DNA of 64,000 nucleotides. Origin: JAGQNP01 sp038257245 (GTDB lineage: Bacteria > Patescibacteriota > Saccharimonadia > Saccharimonadales > JACQNP01). Shown here in pieces: positions 25,854 through 34,678 of the stretch. The notes below the pieces were generated by a model. It was not told the origin of the DNA. It made no database searches and saw only the letters and a program-made list of their open reading frames with translations. The position numbers and the translations under genes are program-made. Where the stretch lies: positions 1 through 64,000 of the forward strand of contig JBBSJL010000002.1 of NCBI GenBank assembly GCA_038257245.1, read 5' to 3'. How positions within the stretch are numbered: position 1 is the first letter of the stretch; every line of letters starts with the position of its first letter.

Positions 25854-27196
25854 CAGTTTTTTTCGAGCAGAGTATTAAGGGCTGTTTTAATATCAGTAAT
25901 GCCGGCATAATTATTCAGCTTTTTGCTTACTTTGGGACCAACACCGCCTTCGAAACCTAGCTTTGTGGCTTCCTCTACTCGCTTCTCGATATACGGTACG
26001 TGGCGGATTTCACCTGACAATCCAACCTCTCCAAAGACAACGACATTCTTTTTTAGTAGTAGCCCTTTTGTAGCTGAAGCTAGTGCCATACACACGGCCA
26101 GATCACTTGCAGGTTCAGTTAATTTAATCCCACCTACAATATTTACATATATATCTTGATCGGATAAATCAAGCTTTGTACGGCGCTCAAGCATCGCGAC
26201 GAGTAAGTTAAGGCGGTTAATGTCCATCCCACTCGCAGCGCGTTTTGGATAGCCGTAACTAGTACGATTAACCAAGGCTTGGACTTCAACCAGCAATGGT
26301 CTGGTACCTTCCAATGTAGCCAATACAATCGACCCATCAGTAACTTGGCGCTCAGCTAACAATGCAGCCGATGGATTGCTGACAACCGTCATACCCCTCT
26401 CTGTCATCTCATATATTGCTGTTTCTGAAGTAGAACCGTATCTATTCTTTATTGTCCGTAATATTTTAAACCCGCCATAACGATCTCCTTCCAATTGAAG
26501 TACTACGTCGACAACGTGTTCTAGAACCTTTGGCCCTGCTATAGAGCCTTCTTTTGTGACATGACCAACCAGCAACACGGCTGTGTCAGATTGTTTCGCA
26601 GCAGCAGTTAAAAGTTGCGTGCTATTTGTAATCTGACTGACAGTGCCGGCAGCAGAACTAATAGCTTGGCAAGTCATAGTCTGAATAGAATCAACAATTA
26701 CGAGTTGATACTTACCGCTTGCAATACTTGCCGCCACGTCGTCGCTACTACTACTAGTCGCAAGTTGCAATGTTGAGCTATCAACCCCCAACCTGGTAGC
26801 TCTCAAACCAATTTGATGCGAAGACTCTTCTCCACTTACATATAAAACTGTTTGATTTTTAGCGATGTCGTTCGCAATCTGCAGCAGTATTGTGCTTTTA
26901 CCTATTCCAGGCTGACCTGCCATTAGATTAACACTTCCCCTAACAATTCCGCCGCCCAGCAAAGTATCGAATTCTTGCATAGAACTAGTCAATCGCTTGT
27001 GGTCGTTGGTCAATGATTTTTTTACACTACTTGTTGTGAGTGACTGGCCTTTGGTGATCATTTGCCCAACTGAGGACTGAATAATCTCTTCTGACATAGT
27101 ATTCCACTCACCGCACCCATAACACTTACCACTCCAAGTTTGTGAAGTTAGACCACAGCTAGAACAAGTAAACTGCACCACATCTTTTTTTGCCAT
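25853..27196 (-). CDS. radA: DNA repair protein RadA (Sms)
   Basis: Branch-migration helicase that assists RecA recombination, 447 residues. Order: N-terminal C4 zinc finger (FTCSSCGLTSQTWSGKCYGC), RecA-like ATPase with Walker A GQPGIGKST, the RadA-specific KNRYG motif (usually KNRFG), and a Lon-like C-terminal domain (DIYVNIVGGIKL, VVFGEVGLSGEIR). The zinc cysteines are intact, in contrast to rpoC in this genome. A TGG TACACT extended -10 ends 6 bases before the ATG and there is no Shine-Dalgarno, so the message is probably leaderless. Confidence 0.97.
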   Translation of the reverse strand: MAKKDVVQFTCSSCGLTSQTWSGKCYGCGEWNTMSEEIIQSSVGQMITKGQSLTTSSVKKSLTNDHKRLTSSMQEFDTLLGGGIVRGSVNLMAGQPGIGKSTILLQIANDIAKNQTVLYVSGEESSHQIGLRATRLGVDSSTLQLATSSSSDDVAASIASGKYQLVIVDSIQTMTCQAISSAAGTVSQITNSTQLLTAAAKQSDTAVLLVGHVTKEGSIAGPKVLEHVVDVVLQLEGDRYGGFKILRTIKNRYGSTSETAIYEMTERGMTVVSNPSAALLAERQVTDGSIVLATLEGTRPLLVEVQALVNRTSYGYPKRAASGMDINRLNLLVAMLERRTKLDLSDQDIYVNIVGGIKLTEPASDLAVCMALASATKGLLLKKNVVVFGEVGLSGEIRHVPYIEKRVEEATKLGFEGGVGPKVSKKLNNYAGITDIKTALNTLLEKN

Positions 27197-27202
27197 AATA
27201 TT

Positions 27203-27211
27203 AGTGTACCA
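27203..27211 (-). promoter_or_regulatory. Extended -10 promoter of radA, leaderless geometry
   Basis: TGG TACACT (minus strand, 27203-27211); the hexamer ends 6 bases before the radA ATG. No good -35 is visible. Confidence 0.6.
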
Positions 27212-27213
27212 AA

Positions 27214-28185
27214 CTACTCCGTATTTATTGTCTTTGGTCGACTATCAATAGCATTTATTAGTTCATTTTCTTGTGTGACGATTTTATTATACTCAGCTAG
27301 AATATTATTGTATTGATCGATCATAGACGATACGACCTGGACCTCTGCGTTATATGCGTTCACCCGATTGTTGTAACTAACAACTTGGATATTAAATGAG
27401 GTCGGATTAGCATTATGCCTACGGCTCTCCAGATCTTTAAACTCAACAGACAATGCCAAAGCTTCAGTTTCTAGCTGTTTGTTCTTGCTATCAATCTGGA
27501 TCTTCAGTTTCTCAAGTTGTTGCTTATTTTGCTCGGCTTTGGATTCTAGCTCACTGAATGCTTTTTCATACTGCTGAGAAAGTTTTACAACTATTGACCT
27601 GTCTTTAAAATATCGGCTGTAATATTCTTCGAGTTCAGGTGATATATCCGCAACTTCTGTGGCTATGATTGAATGTAACTCGTTAGGAACCACCGAAGGG
27701 TCCTTATCATGATATGATTTGACCGTAGCGATAATTCGATCGTCTTTTACATTGCGTAACTCTTGTGCCGTAAGTTTATCAATTCTTTCTCTATCCTTAC
27801 TGGATAGTCGTTCGTATGCAGCGTGAAGCATTTCGTGTGCCGCTGTTACTTCCTCTACGCCATTTAGCCGTTCATCCTTGACGTCATATAGATATATACC
27901 CGCAGGTGATATAAAACATCCTAAAACTATACTTTGTTCGCTATCACTGCAACTTTGATTAAACTCAGCCCTACCCTGCAAGGTCGGCCAGTTAACATAG
28001 AACAATTGTTTGCCGTCGTCAGTCATTGTAGTGGCCGTAGCTAGCTGAGCTATTTCGGACGAAGGGATATAATCTCTGAGTCTAATCCAATCAAAAATCG
28101 TTTGTTTTTGCCAGAATCCAAATGCAATAACAATTAGTAAACTGAATAATACCGTGATTGATGCTGTCTGTTTTTTAGGTTTCAC
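27214..28185 (-). CDS. Membrane-anchored HExxH protein with coiled coil
   Basis: I do not recognise this 323-residue protein. It has one N-terminal membrane segment (residues 9-24), then a region with AAHEMLHAAYE, whose HExxH (117-121) is the zinc-peptidase signature, and a later NELHSIIATE that could supply a third ligand. The C-terminal 130 residues are strongly helical and charged (KQQLEKLKIQ...), predicted coiled coil. The topology (short inside, long outside) suggests a cell-surface or wall-space peptidase. The start is GTG at 28183-28185. It lies between radA and clpC on the same strand, with short gaps on both sides. Confidence 0.85.
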   Translation of the reverse strand: MKPKKQTASITVLFSLLIVIAFGFWQKQTIFDWIRLRDYIPSSEIAQLATATTMTDDGKQLFYVNWPTLQGRAEFNQSCSDSEQSIVLGCFISPAGIYLYDVKDERLNGVEEVTAAHEMLHAAYERLSSKDRERIDKLTAQELRNVKDDRIIATVKSYHDKDPSVVPNELHSIIATEVADISPELEEYYSRYFKDRSIVVKLSQQYEKAFSELESKAEQNKQQLEKLKIQIDSKNKQLETEALALSVEFKDLESRRHNANPTSFNIQVVSYNNRVNAYNAEVQVVSSMIDQYNNILAEYNKIVTQENELINAIDSRPKTINTE

Positions 28186-28203
28186 TCTAAAGATAGTTTA
28201 CCA

Positions 28204-30675
28204 CTACTCAGCTGCAAGGTCGTAAACTAGTTCCTTGTTTCGTACGCCAATCTTTAGAATAGTACCTTTTTGGTAATTATCTTCTAGAATTTTCAGTGAT
28301 ATATGGTCCTCGATCGTATCTTGTATTAGTCGACGAAGTGGGCGTGCGCCATTAAGTGGGTCGTAGCCATGCTCTAGCAAGTACTGTTTGGCCGGTGAAG
28401 TTACTTTTATACCTATGCCGTGTTTCACTAGTCTCGTTTTCAGTTCGTCAATTTGTAAATCCATAATCTGCATTACATTCTTTTTGGTCAATGCACGAAA
28501 TACCACTGTCTTATCAAGACGATTAAGCAGCTCGGGTCTTAGCATCTTTTTTAGTTCTTCTTGTACTTTTTCCTGATTGCTAGCATGCACAGAATCTAGG
28601 TTACTTTCATCGCGTTTAGTAGCCACGTGGAACCCCAGTTGCGCTTCTTTTTGTAACTTTTCAGCTCCGAGATTACTGGTCATTATTATAATTGTGTTGG
28701 TAAAATCAATTTTTCGGCCTTTTGCATCTGTGAGTACGCCATCCTCTAGTATCTGTAATAACATGTTGAATATTTCTGGGTGAGCCTTTTCTATTTCGTC
28801 AAACAGAACAAGGCTGTATGGCTGGCGCCTGATCTTATCAGTTAACTGACCGCCCTCGTCGTAACCAACGTAACCGGCTGGGGCACCGACTAATCTAGAT
28901 GCGGTATGTCGTTCGCTAAATTCACTCATATCAATTTTTACTAACGAATCCTCGTTACCGAAAAATTCTCTAGATAAGACACGAGCTAATTCGGTCTTGC
29001 CAACTCCTGTTGGGCCCAAAAATATAAATGAGCCTATTGGACGCTTGCTGCTACCCACTCCTGCGCGGCTTCGACGGATAGCCTTTGAAACAGCGGATAC
29101 CGCTTCATCCTGACCAATAACATGTTTGCTGATAATTTTCTCTAGATTTAGTAGATATTTAGCTTCTGATTTGATGACCTTGGTTACTGGGACACCTGTG
29201 ATCCTTGCAACAACTTCTGCAACATCATCATTGGTCATTATTAGGCTTCTAGCTGTTTTACCATTTTTTTCTAACTCGGCTAGACGTTTATTTATTTGGC
29301 TTGCTCGTTGCTTGTATTCAGCAGCCTTTTCATAGTCTTCGTTGTCAACCGCATCTTCTATGCGATTATTGACTAGTTTTAGTTCTTTCTGGAGTTTACG
29401 GATCTCTGGTGGAGTTTTTCCTTTATCAATCCTTATATGTGCGGCAGTTTCGTCAAGAAGATCAATTGCCTTGTCAGGCATAAACCTATCGTTAATATAC
29501 CTTTTGGAAAGAGTGACGGTATCTTCTAGAACTTCGTCACTAATAGTCACTCCATGAAATTCTTCGTAATGTTTTCGTAGGCCTTTCAAAATTGCCAGTG
29601 TCTCCGGCAGGGTTGCTTCAGGTACTTGTATAGGCTGAAAACGTCTTTCGAGTGCTGCGTCTTTCTCGATGTGTTTCGTGTATTCTGTAGTTGTAGTAGC
29701 CCCTATGAGCTGGATCTTACCTCTAGCCAGGGCAGGTTTAAGGATATTGCCTGCATCCATCGCTCCTTCTGCAGCACCTGCACCCACAATTAAATGTAAT
29801 TCATCTATAAATACAATACATTTCTTATCATTTTCGAGTTCGGACATTACCTTTTTAAGGCGTTCTTCGAATTCACCGCGATACTTAGTGCCAGCAATCA
29901 TCCCAGCAAGATCAAGCATAATTATTCGTTTATCTAACAAACTGTCAGGGACATCTTCGGTAATAATTCTTTGGGCCAATCCCTCGACAATTGCTGTCTT
30001 TCCAACCCCAGGTTCACCAATAAGAACTGGGTTGTTTTTAGTACGCCTATTCAAAATAGTTACGACTCGTCTTATTTGAGCTTCTCGGCCAACTACGGGA
30101 TCAAGTTTTTTAGCTCGAGCCTCAGCGGTTAAGTCTGTGCCAAAAAAGTCTAGAGCAGTTTTCCGTTGTTTTTTTGTTCGTTTGTGCGATCCAGTGCTGT
30201 TGTTATTGTATTGTTGCCTATTTAGGAACTGTTCCAGCTCTGTGATTAAACGATCGACATTGATGTTCATATCTTTGAGTAATGTAGTTGCACGGGCATT
30301 TTTTTGTGTCAAAATACTGTACAAAATATGTTCGGTCCCACAAAATTCTTGGCTGAATTCCTGGGCAAATTCAAAAGCCATTCGAAGTGTTAGCTTAGCT
30401 GTTTCGCTTAGCCCCTTACCTCCGTAATTTATAACGAGTGTCTTCGGTGTTAGATTTAAAGCTAATCTAGCTCGATCTAGAGTAACACCTGCTTCTTCCA
30501 GCACTTTAGAACCAATACTACTATCTTGTGCAAGGACCCCGAGCAATAAATGTTCAGTACCAATATATGCACTACCAAAGCTTCTTGCTATAGCATCCGC
30601 ATGCTTGATACTTGCCTGAGCATTGTCCGTCAGGTTGTTTAAAAAATCATTAAAGTCTGGCGAGTTAGGCATCAT
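28204..30675 (-). CDS. clpC: Clp protease ATPase subunit ClpC
   Basis: AAA+ unfoldase that feeds ClpP, 823 residues. An N-terminal Clp-N double repeat (EHLLLGVLAQ and EHILYSILTQ) precedes two ATPase modules with Walker A GEPGVGKT (220-227) and GPTGVGKTEL. A UVR-like middle segment (EDAVDNEDYEKAAEYK) between the modules is typical of ClpC rather than ClpB. The ClpP-docking loop is visible as LGF in EAQLGFHVAT. Two ATGs occur in tandem; I use the first, with an AAGGGG ribosome site 10 bases upstream. A CIRCE-like operator overlaps the promoter, so HrcA should control it together with clpP. Adaptor genes mcsA/mcsB and ctsR are not seen. Confidence 0.97.
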   Translation of the reverse strand: MMPNSPDFNDFLNNLTDNAQASIKHADAIARSFGSAYIGTEHLLLGVLAQDSSIGSKVLEEAGVTLDRARLALNLTPKTLVINYGGKGLSETAKLTLRMAFEFAQEFSQEFCGTEHILYSILTQKNARATTLLKDMNINVDRLITELEQFLNRQQYNNNSTGSHKRTKKQRKTALDFFGTDLTAEARAKKLDPVVGREAQIRRVVTILNRRTKNNPVLIGEPGVGKTAIVEGLAQRIITEDVPDSLLDKRIIMLDLAGMIAGTKYRGEFEERLKKVMSELENDKKCIVFIDELHLIVGAGAAEGAMDAGNILKPALARGKIQLIGATTTTEYTKHIEKDAALERRFQPIQVPEATLPETLAILKGLRKHYEEFHGVTISDEVLEDTVTLSKRYINDRFMPDKAIDLLDETAAHIRIDKGKTPPEIRKLQKELKLVNNRIEDAVDNEDYEKAAEYKQRASQINKRLAELEKNGKTARSLIMTNDDVAEVVARITGVPVTKVIKSEAKYLLNLEKIISKHVIGQDEAVSAVSKAIRRSRAGVGSSKRPIGSFIFLGPTGVGKTELARVLSREFFGNEDSLVKIDMSEFSERHTASRLVGAPAGYVGYDEGGQLTDKIRRQPYSLVLFDEIEKAHPEIFNMLLQILEDGVLTDAKGRKIDFTNTIIIMTSNLGAEKLQKEAQLGFHVATKRDESNLDSVHASNQEKVQEELKKMLRPELLNRLDKTVVFRALTKKNVMQIMDLQIDELKTRLVKHGIGIKVTSPAKQYLLEHGYDPLNGARPLRRLIQDTIEDHISLKILEDNYQKGTILKIGVRNKELVYDLAAE

Positions 30676-30721
30676 ATTTACTAAACCCCTTTATCTGCGT
30701 GTTTTTGCTTCGCATACTCAC

Positions 30722-30751
30722 ATAATACACAAACTAGCACTCGCGAGTCAA
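30722..30751 (-). promoter_or_regulatory. clpC promoter overlapping CIRCE
   Basis: TTGACT (30746-30751), 18 bases, TATTAT (30722-30727) on the minus strand. The -35 falls inside the spacer of the CIRCE repeat, so repressor and polymerase would compete. Confidence 0.75.
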
Positions 30752-30760
30752 GAGTGCTAG
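30734..30760. promoter_or_regulatory. CIRCE-like operator (HrcA site) upstream of clpC
   Basis: CTAGCACTC, nine bases, GAGTGCTAG: CIRCE with one symmetrical change at the outermost pair. It is about 60 bases upstream of the clpC ATG. Together with the site at 11209-11235 it places both parts of the ClpCP protease under one heat-shock repressor. Confidence 0.88.
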
Positions 30761-30783
30761 TTTTTCATATACCTAGTTTGTTT

Positions 30784-31956
30784 TTACTTATCGGTACCGT
30801 GTTCTTCGATTGCTTCGAGCAGACTAGATTCCAGCTGTTCTTTCTTTTTAAGTTTTGGTGGCGCTACCTGTTTTGCTTCTGGTTTAGCCTCTGTTTCTTC
30901 GACCTCTTTTGGTTTTTCATCTTCAGAGACAATATCAATATCATAGCCGGTTAGTTTGCTAGCTAAACGTACATTCTGACCACTCTTACCAATGGCAATA
31001 CTTAGTTGATCGTTTGGTACTGAGACTCTAGCTTTTTTATTCTTCTCGTCTAGAGTAACTTTATCTACCTTGGTTGGACTAAGTGCATTTACAATATATT
31101 CTTTGGTGTCTTCACTAAAAACAACAATATCAATTTTTTCTTGCTCACCAATTTCGCTCATAACCGCATTGACACGTGTTCCATGGCCGCCAACAAAAGT
31201 TCCGACTGGGTCCACGCCAGGTACACTACTGCTAACTGCTATTTTAGTACGAACACCACCTTCGCGGGAAATCCCTTTGATCTCTACGGCGCCACTTTCC
31301 ATCTCTGGGACTTCTGATCTAAATAACCATTCAACAAATACTGTACTACCACGAGAAACAACAAGTTGTGGACCACGAAAACCACGCTCCACGTCTTTTA
31401 GGAATACTTTTAGTCTCTGCCCCGGGTAATAGCGTTCTCCTTGAATCTGCTCACTCATCGGCATAATACCCTGTGCCTTGCCAAGATCAACTCTGACTAT
31501 TCGACCTTCCACCCGCGCAACAATTGCGTTAATGACTGTCCCGATTTTATCTTCGTATTCATTCATCACTATCTCGCGTTCAGCTTCACGTAATCTTTGC
31601 AAAATTACCTGCTTAGCAGTTTGAGCGGCAACACGCCCAAATGTGTCGATCTTTTGGTGGATTTCCATCATGTCACCAATGGCTGCATTCTTCTTCATAA
31701 CTCCTGCATCTTTTAAGCTTATCTCATATTTATCGTCACCAACTAGTTCTACAACCTCTTTGGTTATATATGCATCAACTTCACCATTATTAAGGTTCAT
31801 ACTCACTCTAACTTCTTGTTCACGATCACCGTAGTCCCGACGATAGGCAGCTGCTAATGCTTGTTCTACCACCTCTTGCACAACATCTTCTGGCAAGTTT
31901 TTCTCCTCGGCAATAGTTTTTAAGGCCATTGCCAACTGTTTTATATCTAGATCCAT
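30784..31956 (-). CDS. nusA: Transcription termination/antitermination factor NusA
   Basis: RNA polymerase-associated elongation factor. I start it at the ATG at 31954-31956 (MDLDIKQLAM), with a clear AAGGAG ribosome site 8 bases upstream, giving 390 residues; upstream in-frame codons would read through the leader. Domains in order: N-terminal RNAP-binding, S1 (VNAIVARVEGRIVRVDLG), KH1 and KH2 (RVSVPNDQLSIAIGKSGQNVRLASKLTG), then a short acidic/basic tail. The C-terminal acidic repeats of E. coli are absent, as in most bacteria. The usual partners rimP and infB are not adjacent. The leader contains a 9-bp hairpin with two GU pairs (about 31988-32012) followed by CTTTT, possibly an autoregulatory attenuator. 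Confidence 0.96.
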   Translation of the reverse strand: MDLDIKQLAMALKTIAEEKNLPEDVVQEVVEQALAAAYRRDYGDREQEVRVSMNLNNGEVDAYITKEVVELVGDDKYEISLKDAGVMKKNAAIGDMMEIHQKIDTFGRVAAQTAKQVILQRLREAEREIVMNEYEDKIGTVINAIVARVEGRIVRVDLGKAQGIMPMSEQIQGERYYPGQRLKVFLKDVERGFRGPQLVVSRGSTVFVEWLFRSEVPEMESGAVEIKGISREGGVRTKIAVSSSVPGVDPVGTFVGGHGTRVNAVMSEIGEQEKIDIVVFSEDTKEYIVNALSPTKVDKVTLDEKNKKARVSVPNDQLSIAIGKSGQNVRLASKLTGYDIDIVSEDEKPKEVEETEAKPEAKQVAPPKLKKKEQLESSLLEAIEEHGTDK

Positions 31957-32024
31957 TGTTTTTCTCCTTCTTGGTCTCTTAAATGAAAAGAACCGACCAC
32001 TTTGGCCGGCTTGGAACACTAGTA

Positions 32025-32054
32025 ATTGTACTAAATACAAAGATGGAAAGTCAA
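32025..32054 (-). promoter_or_regulatory. nusA promoter
   Basis: TTGACT (32049-32054), 18 bases, TACAAT (32025-32030) on the minus strand. The leader is about 60 bases with a hairpin and a Shine-Dalgarno. It overlaps the divergent promoter of the aminopeptidase gene. Confidence 0.7.
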
Positions 32055-32060
32055 GTGGAG

Positions 32061-32069
32061 TGTTACAAT
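32061..32069 (+). promoter_or_regulatory. Extended -10 promoter of the M1 aminopeptidase gene
   Basis: TGT TACAAT at 32061-32069; the hexamer ends 7 bases before the ATG at 32077. No Shine-Dalgarno, so a leaderless message is predicted. Confidence 0.65.
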
Positions 32070-32076
32070 AATCAGC

Positions 32077-34632
32077 ATGAGTAAAAATGTGAAACGAATA
32101 TTTAATGATTTTAAGCCAGAAAATTATGTCTTAGATCTTCGTCCAAATAAGGACAAAATGACCTTCGAAGGAACAGTTGTAATTACTGGAAAAAAAACTG
32201 GACGACCATCAAAGCGTCTGACGCTACACCAAAAAGGCCTCGTTATTACTGACTGCACTGTTCAGAAAAACGATAGAACAGGTGTAGTAAACATTGAGAT
32301 AGAGCGCACTAACAATCACAATAACTACGACGAGCTGCGGATTCATACTAAATCATTAGTTTACCCTGGGCAGTACACTATTACACTCAATTTTAAAGGG
32401 AAAATTTCACCACAAATGAATGGTATGTACCCCTGTAACTTTGAAGATAATGAACATAAAAAAATGCTTATTGCCACGCAGTTCGAAAGCCACCATGCCC
32501 GAGAGGTATTTCCGTGTGTTGATGAACCAGAGGCCAAGGCCACTTTCGATCTAACCCTAACCACACCAAATAATGAAACAGTTATTGCAAACACACCGAT
32601 CAAATCTCAAAAGCCAAACAAAGATCTAACTACAACGGTGTTTGAAACCACACCTATAATGTCCACCTACTTGTTGGCATTTGTTTACGGTGATATGGGT
32701 TATAAAGAAGCCAAAACCAAGGCTGGAGTAACCGTAAGAACATATGCAACTCCAGCAAATGTAAAGTACACTGATTTCGCTCTAGATGTAGCCGTTAAAT
32801 GCTTAGATTTTTATAACGATTACTTCGGGATTCCGTATCCTCTTGAAAAATGTGACATGATAGCACTGCCCGACTTTGCCAGTGGAGCAATGGAAAACTG
32901 GAGCTGTATTACTTACCGTGAACAGTGCATGTTAGTAGACCCAAAGAACACTTCGCTACCCACTAAACAGTATGTAGCCATGGTCGTAGCGCACGAATTA
33001 GCTCATCAGTGGTTTGGTAACCTAGTTACTATGCGTTGGTGGACAGATTTGTGGCTTAACGAAGGGTTTGCCAGCTGGATAGAGTACATGGCAGTTGATC
33101 ACATATTCCCTGAATGGCAAATGTGGACTCAATTTTCTGTTGACGAACAACACCGTGCGTTTAAGCTTGATGCTTTGGAACATACTCATCCGATTGAGGT
33201 GCCAATAAAACACCCCGATGAAATACGTAGCATATTTGACACTATTAGCTACAGCAAGGGTGCGAGTGTGATTCACATGCTGCACGCATATCTTGGGGCT
33301 AATAGTTTCCGAAAAGGGCTACAGCACTATCTTAAAAAACACTCCTATGCCAACACTGACACTGTGGACCTGTGGCAATCATTAGAAGATGTTTCCAAAG
33401 TACCTGTTCGACAATTCATGCATGCCTGGACCAGCCAGAGTGGTTACCCTGTAGTGTCAATCAACACTGAAGGCAAAACGACTGAAGTTTCACAACGACG
33501 TTTTTATATTAATCCGGAGCATCCTTCTGGCAGTAAAACTCTGTGGCCAATATCACTTCAGGCCAACAAATCATTTCCAGAAGTATTGAACAAAGGGTCT
33601 TTACAAATCAATGTCAAAGATGGCGACGGCATCAAGCTCAATCAAAATCAAACTGGGTTTTTTAGGGTAGATTACGATACAGAACAGTTACGAAGTTTGG
33701 GACAACAAGTTATGCTGGGTAAGCTTACACCTCTGGATAGACTCGGTATACTAAGTGACGTTTTTGAATGTGCAAAGGCCGGACATACATCTACTATCAA
33801 TGCTCTATCTTTTTTGGAAAGCTTCGCGAACGAAGACAATAATGCGGTGTGGGACGTCATAGCAGCCAGCCTTGGGTCGACAAGGAACACAATGAACGAT
33901 GAACAGCTTCGCGATAACATGAAACCATTCATTATCAAACTTACATCAATACAATATAAAAGACTAGGTTGGAAGCCAAAAAAGAATGAAAACTATTTTG
34001 ATTCTTTACTAAGGTCAACAATTATTGGTCTAAACTGTAGCGCAGACGAAAATACCGCAGTAAAATCAGCGCTACTTATGTTCGACAAAGCAAAAACTAC
34101 TGAAGATATCCAAGCAGACTTGCGTAGCACGGTGTTTAATACGACTGTTCGTGTTCGTAATAATCCAGATACATTTAACAAATTACTAGAAATGTACGAT
34201 AGCTGTAACTTGAGCGAAGAAAAAACGACTATTGCCTCCGCGTTAACTGGATTTAAGGACAAAAAACTATACTCAAAAGCATTAGCTATGATTAAAACTG
34301 ATGTGGTACGACATCAAGACATTAGCTATTGGATAATCTATAGTTTTTCTAATAGATTTGCACGCGAAGATACCTGGAAGTGGCTAAAGCTTAACTGGAA
34401 GTGGCTAGATAAATCTATTGGTAATGACCTAAGTTTCCATAGGTTTCCTTTATATGCAGCAAGTGCCTTTAGTGACCGGAAGTTTATACCAGAATATACG
34501 AAGTTTTTTGACTTACATAGAGATAGTTCACTGGAGCGTTCAATAGATCAGGGGCTAGAAACTTTGCAATGGCAATCAACTTGGCGACAACATGACCTAG
34601 AAAGTATTAAAAGTTACTTTAGCTCAAAGTAA
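32077..34632 (+). CDS. M1 family zinc aminopeptidase (PepN-like)
   Basis: Removes N-terminal amino acids from peptides, 851 residues. The N-terminal beta saddle precedes the catalytic domain with the exopeptidase motif GAMEN (270-274) and HELAHQWFGN (His306, Glu307, His310), with the third zinc ligand Glu329 in LNEGFASW. A C-terminal ERAP1-like helical domain follows. No signal peptide is visible, so it should act in the cytoplasm, which suits an organism that imports peptides instead of making amino acids. It is divergent from nusA and has an extended -10 element 7 bases before the ATG. Confidence 0.96.
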   Translation: MSKNVKRIFNDFKPENYVLDLRPNKDKMTFEGTVVITGKKTGRPSKRLTLHQKGLVITDCTVQKNDRTGVVNIEIERTNNHNNYDELRIHTKSLVYPGQYTITLNFKGKISPQMNGMYPCNFEDNEHKKMLIATQFESHHAREVFPCVDEPEAKATFDLTLTTPNNETVIANTPIKSQKPNKDLTTTVFETTPIMSTYLLAFVYGDMGYKEAKTKAGVTVRTYATPANVKYTDFALDVAVKCLDFYNDYFGIPYPLEKCDMIALPDFASGAMENWSCITYREQCMLVDPKNTSLPTKQYVAMVVAHELAHQWFGNLVTMRWWTDLWLNEGFASWIEYMAVDHIFPEWQMWTQFSVDEQHRAFKLDALEHTHPIEVPIKHPDEIRSIFDTISYSKGASVIHMLHAYLGANSFRKGLQHYLKKHSYANTDTVDLWQSLEDVSKVPVRQFMHAWTSQSGYPVVSINTEGKTTEVSQRRFYINPEHPSGSKTLWPISLQANKSFPEVLNKGSLQINVKDGDGIKLNQNQTGFFRVDYDTEQLRSLGQQVMLGKLTPLDRLGILSDVFECAKAGHTSTINALSFLESFANEDNNAVWDVIAASLGSTRNTMNDEQLRDNMKPFIIKLTSIQYKRLGWKPKKNENYFDSLLRSTIIGLNCSADENTAVKSALLMFDKAKTTEDIQADLRSTVFNTTVRVRNNPDTFNKLLEMYDSCNLSEEKTTIASALTGFKDKKLYSKALAMIKTDVVRHQDISYWIIYSFSNRFAREDTWKWLKLNWKWLDKSIGNDLSFHRFPLYAASAFSDRKFIPEYTKFFDLHRDSSLERSIDQGLETLQWQSTWRQHDLESIKSYFSSK

Positions 34633-34662
34633 ACACTAGCAATTTTTTTGTCATAGGTTAAG

Positions 34663-34671
34663 TGTTATAGT
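34663..34671 (+). promoter_or_regulatory. Extended -10 promoter of the acyltransferase gene
   Basis: TGT TATAGT at 34663-34671, ending 7 bases before the ATG at 34679. It lies in the 46-base gap after the aminopeptidase stop. Confidence 0.55.
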
Positions 34672-34678
34672 CTTTCTG

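Noticed and set aside
29669..30079. 136-codon plus-strand frame opposite clpC
   Set aside because: Antisense shadow of the conserved first ATPase module; hydrophobic Ser/Ile-rich composition follows from the clpC codons.
30734..30776. Intrinsic terminator after nusA
   Set aside because: The inverted repeat is CIRCE; its T-run lies on the plus strand, the wrong direction for nusA, and the nine-base spacer matches the operator.
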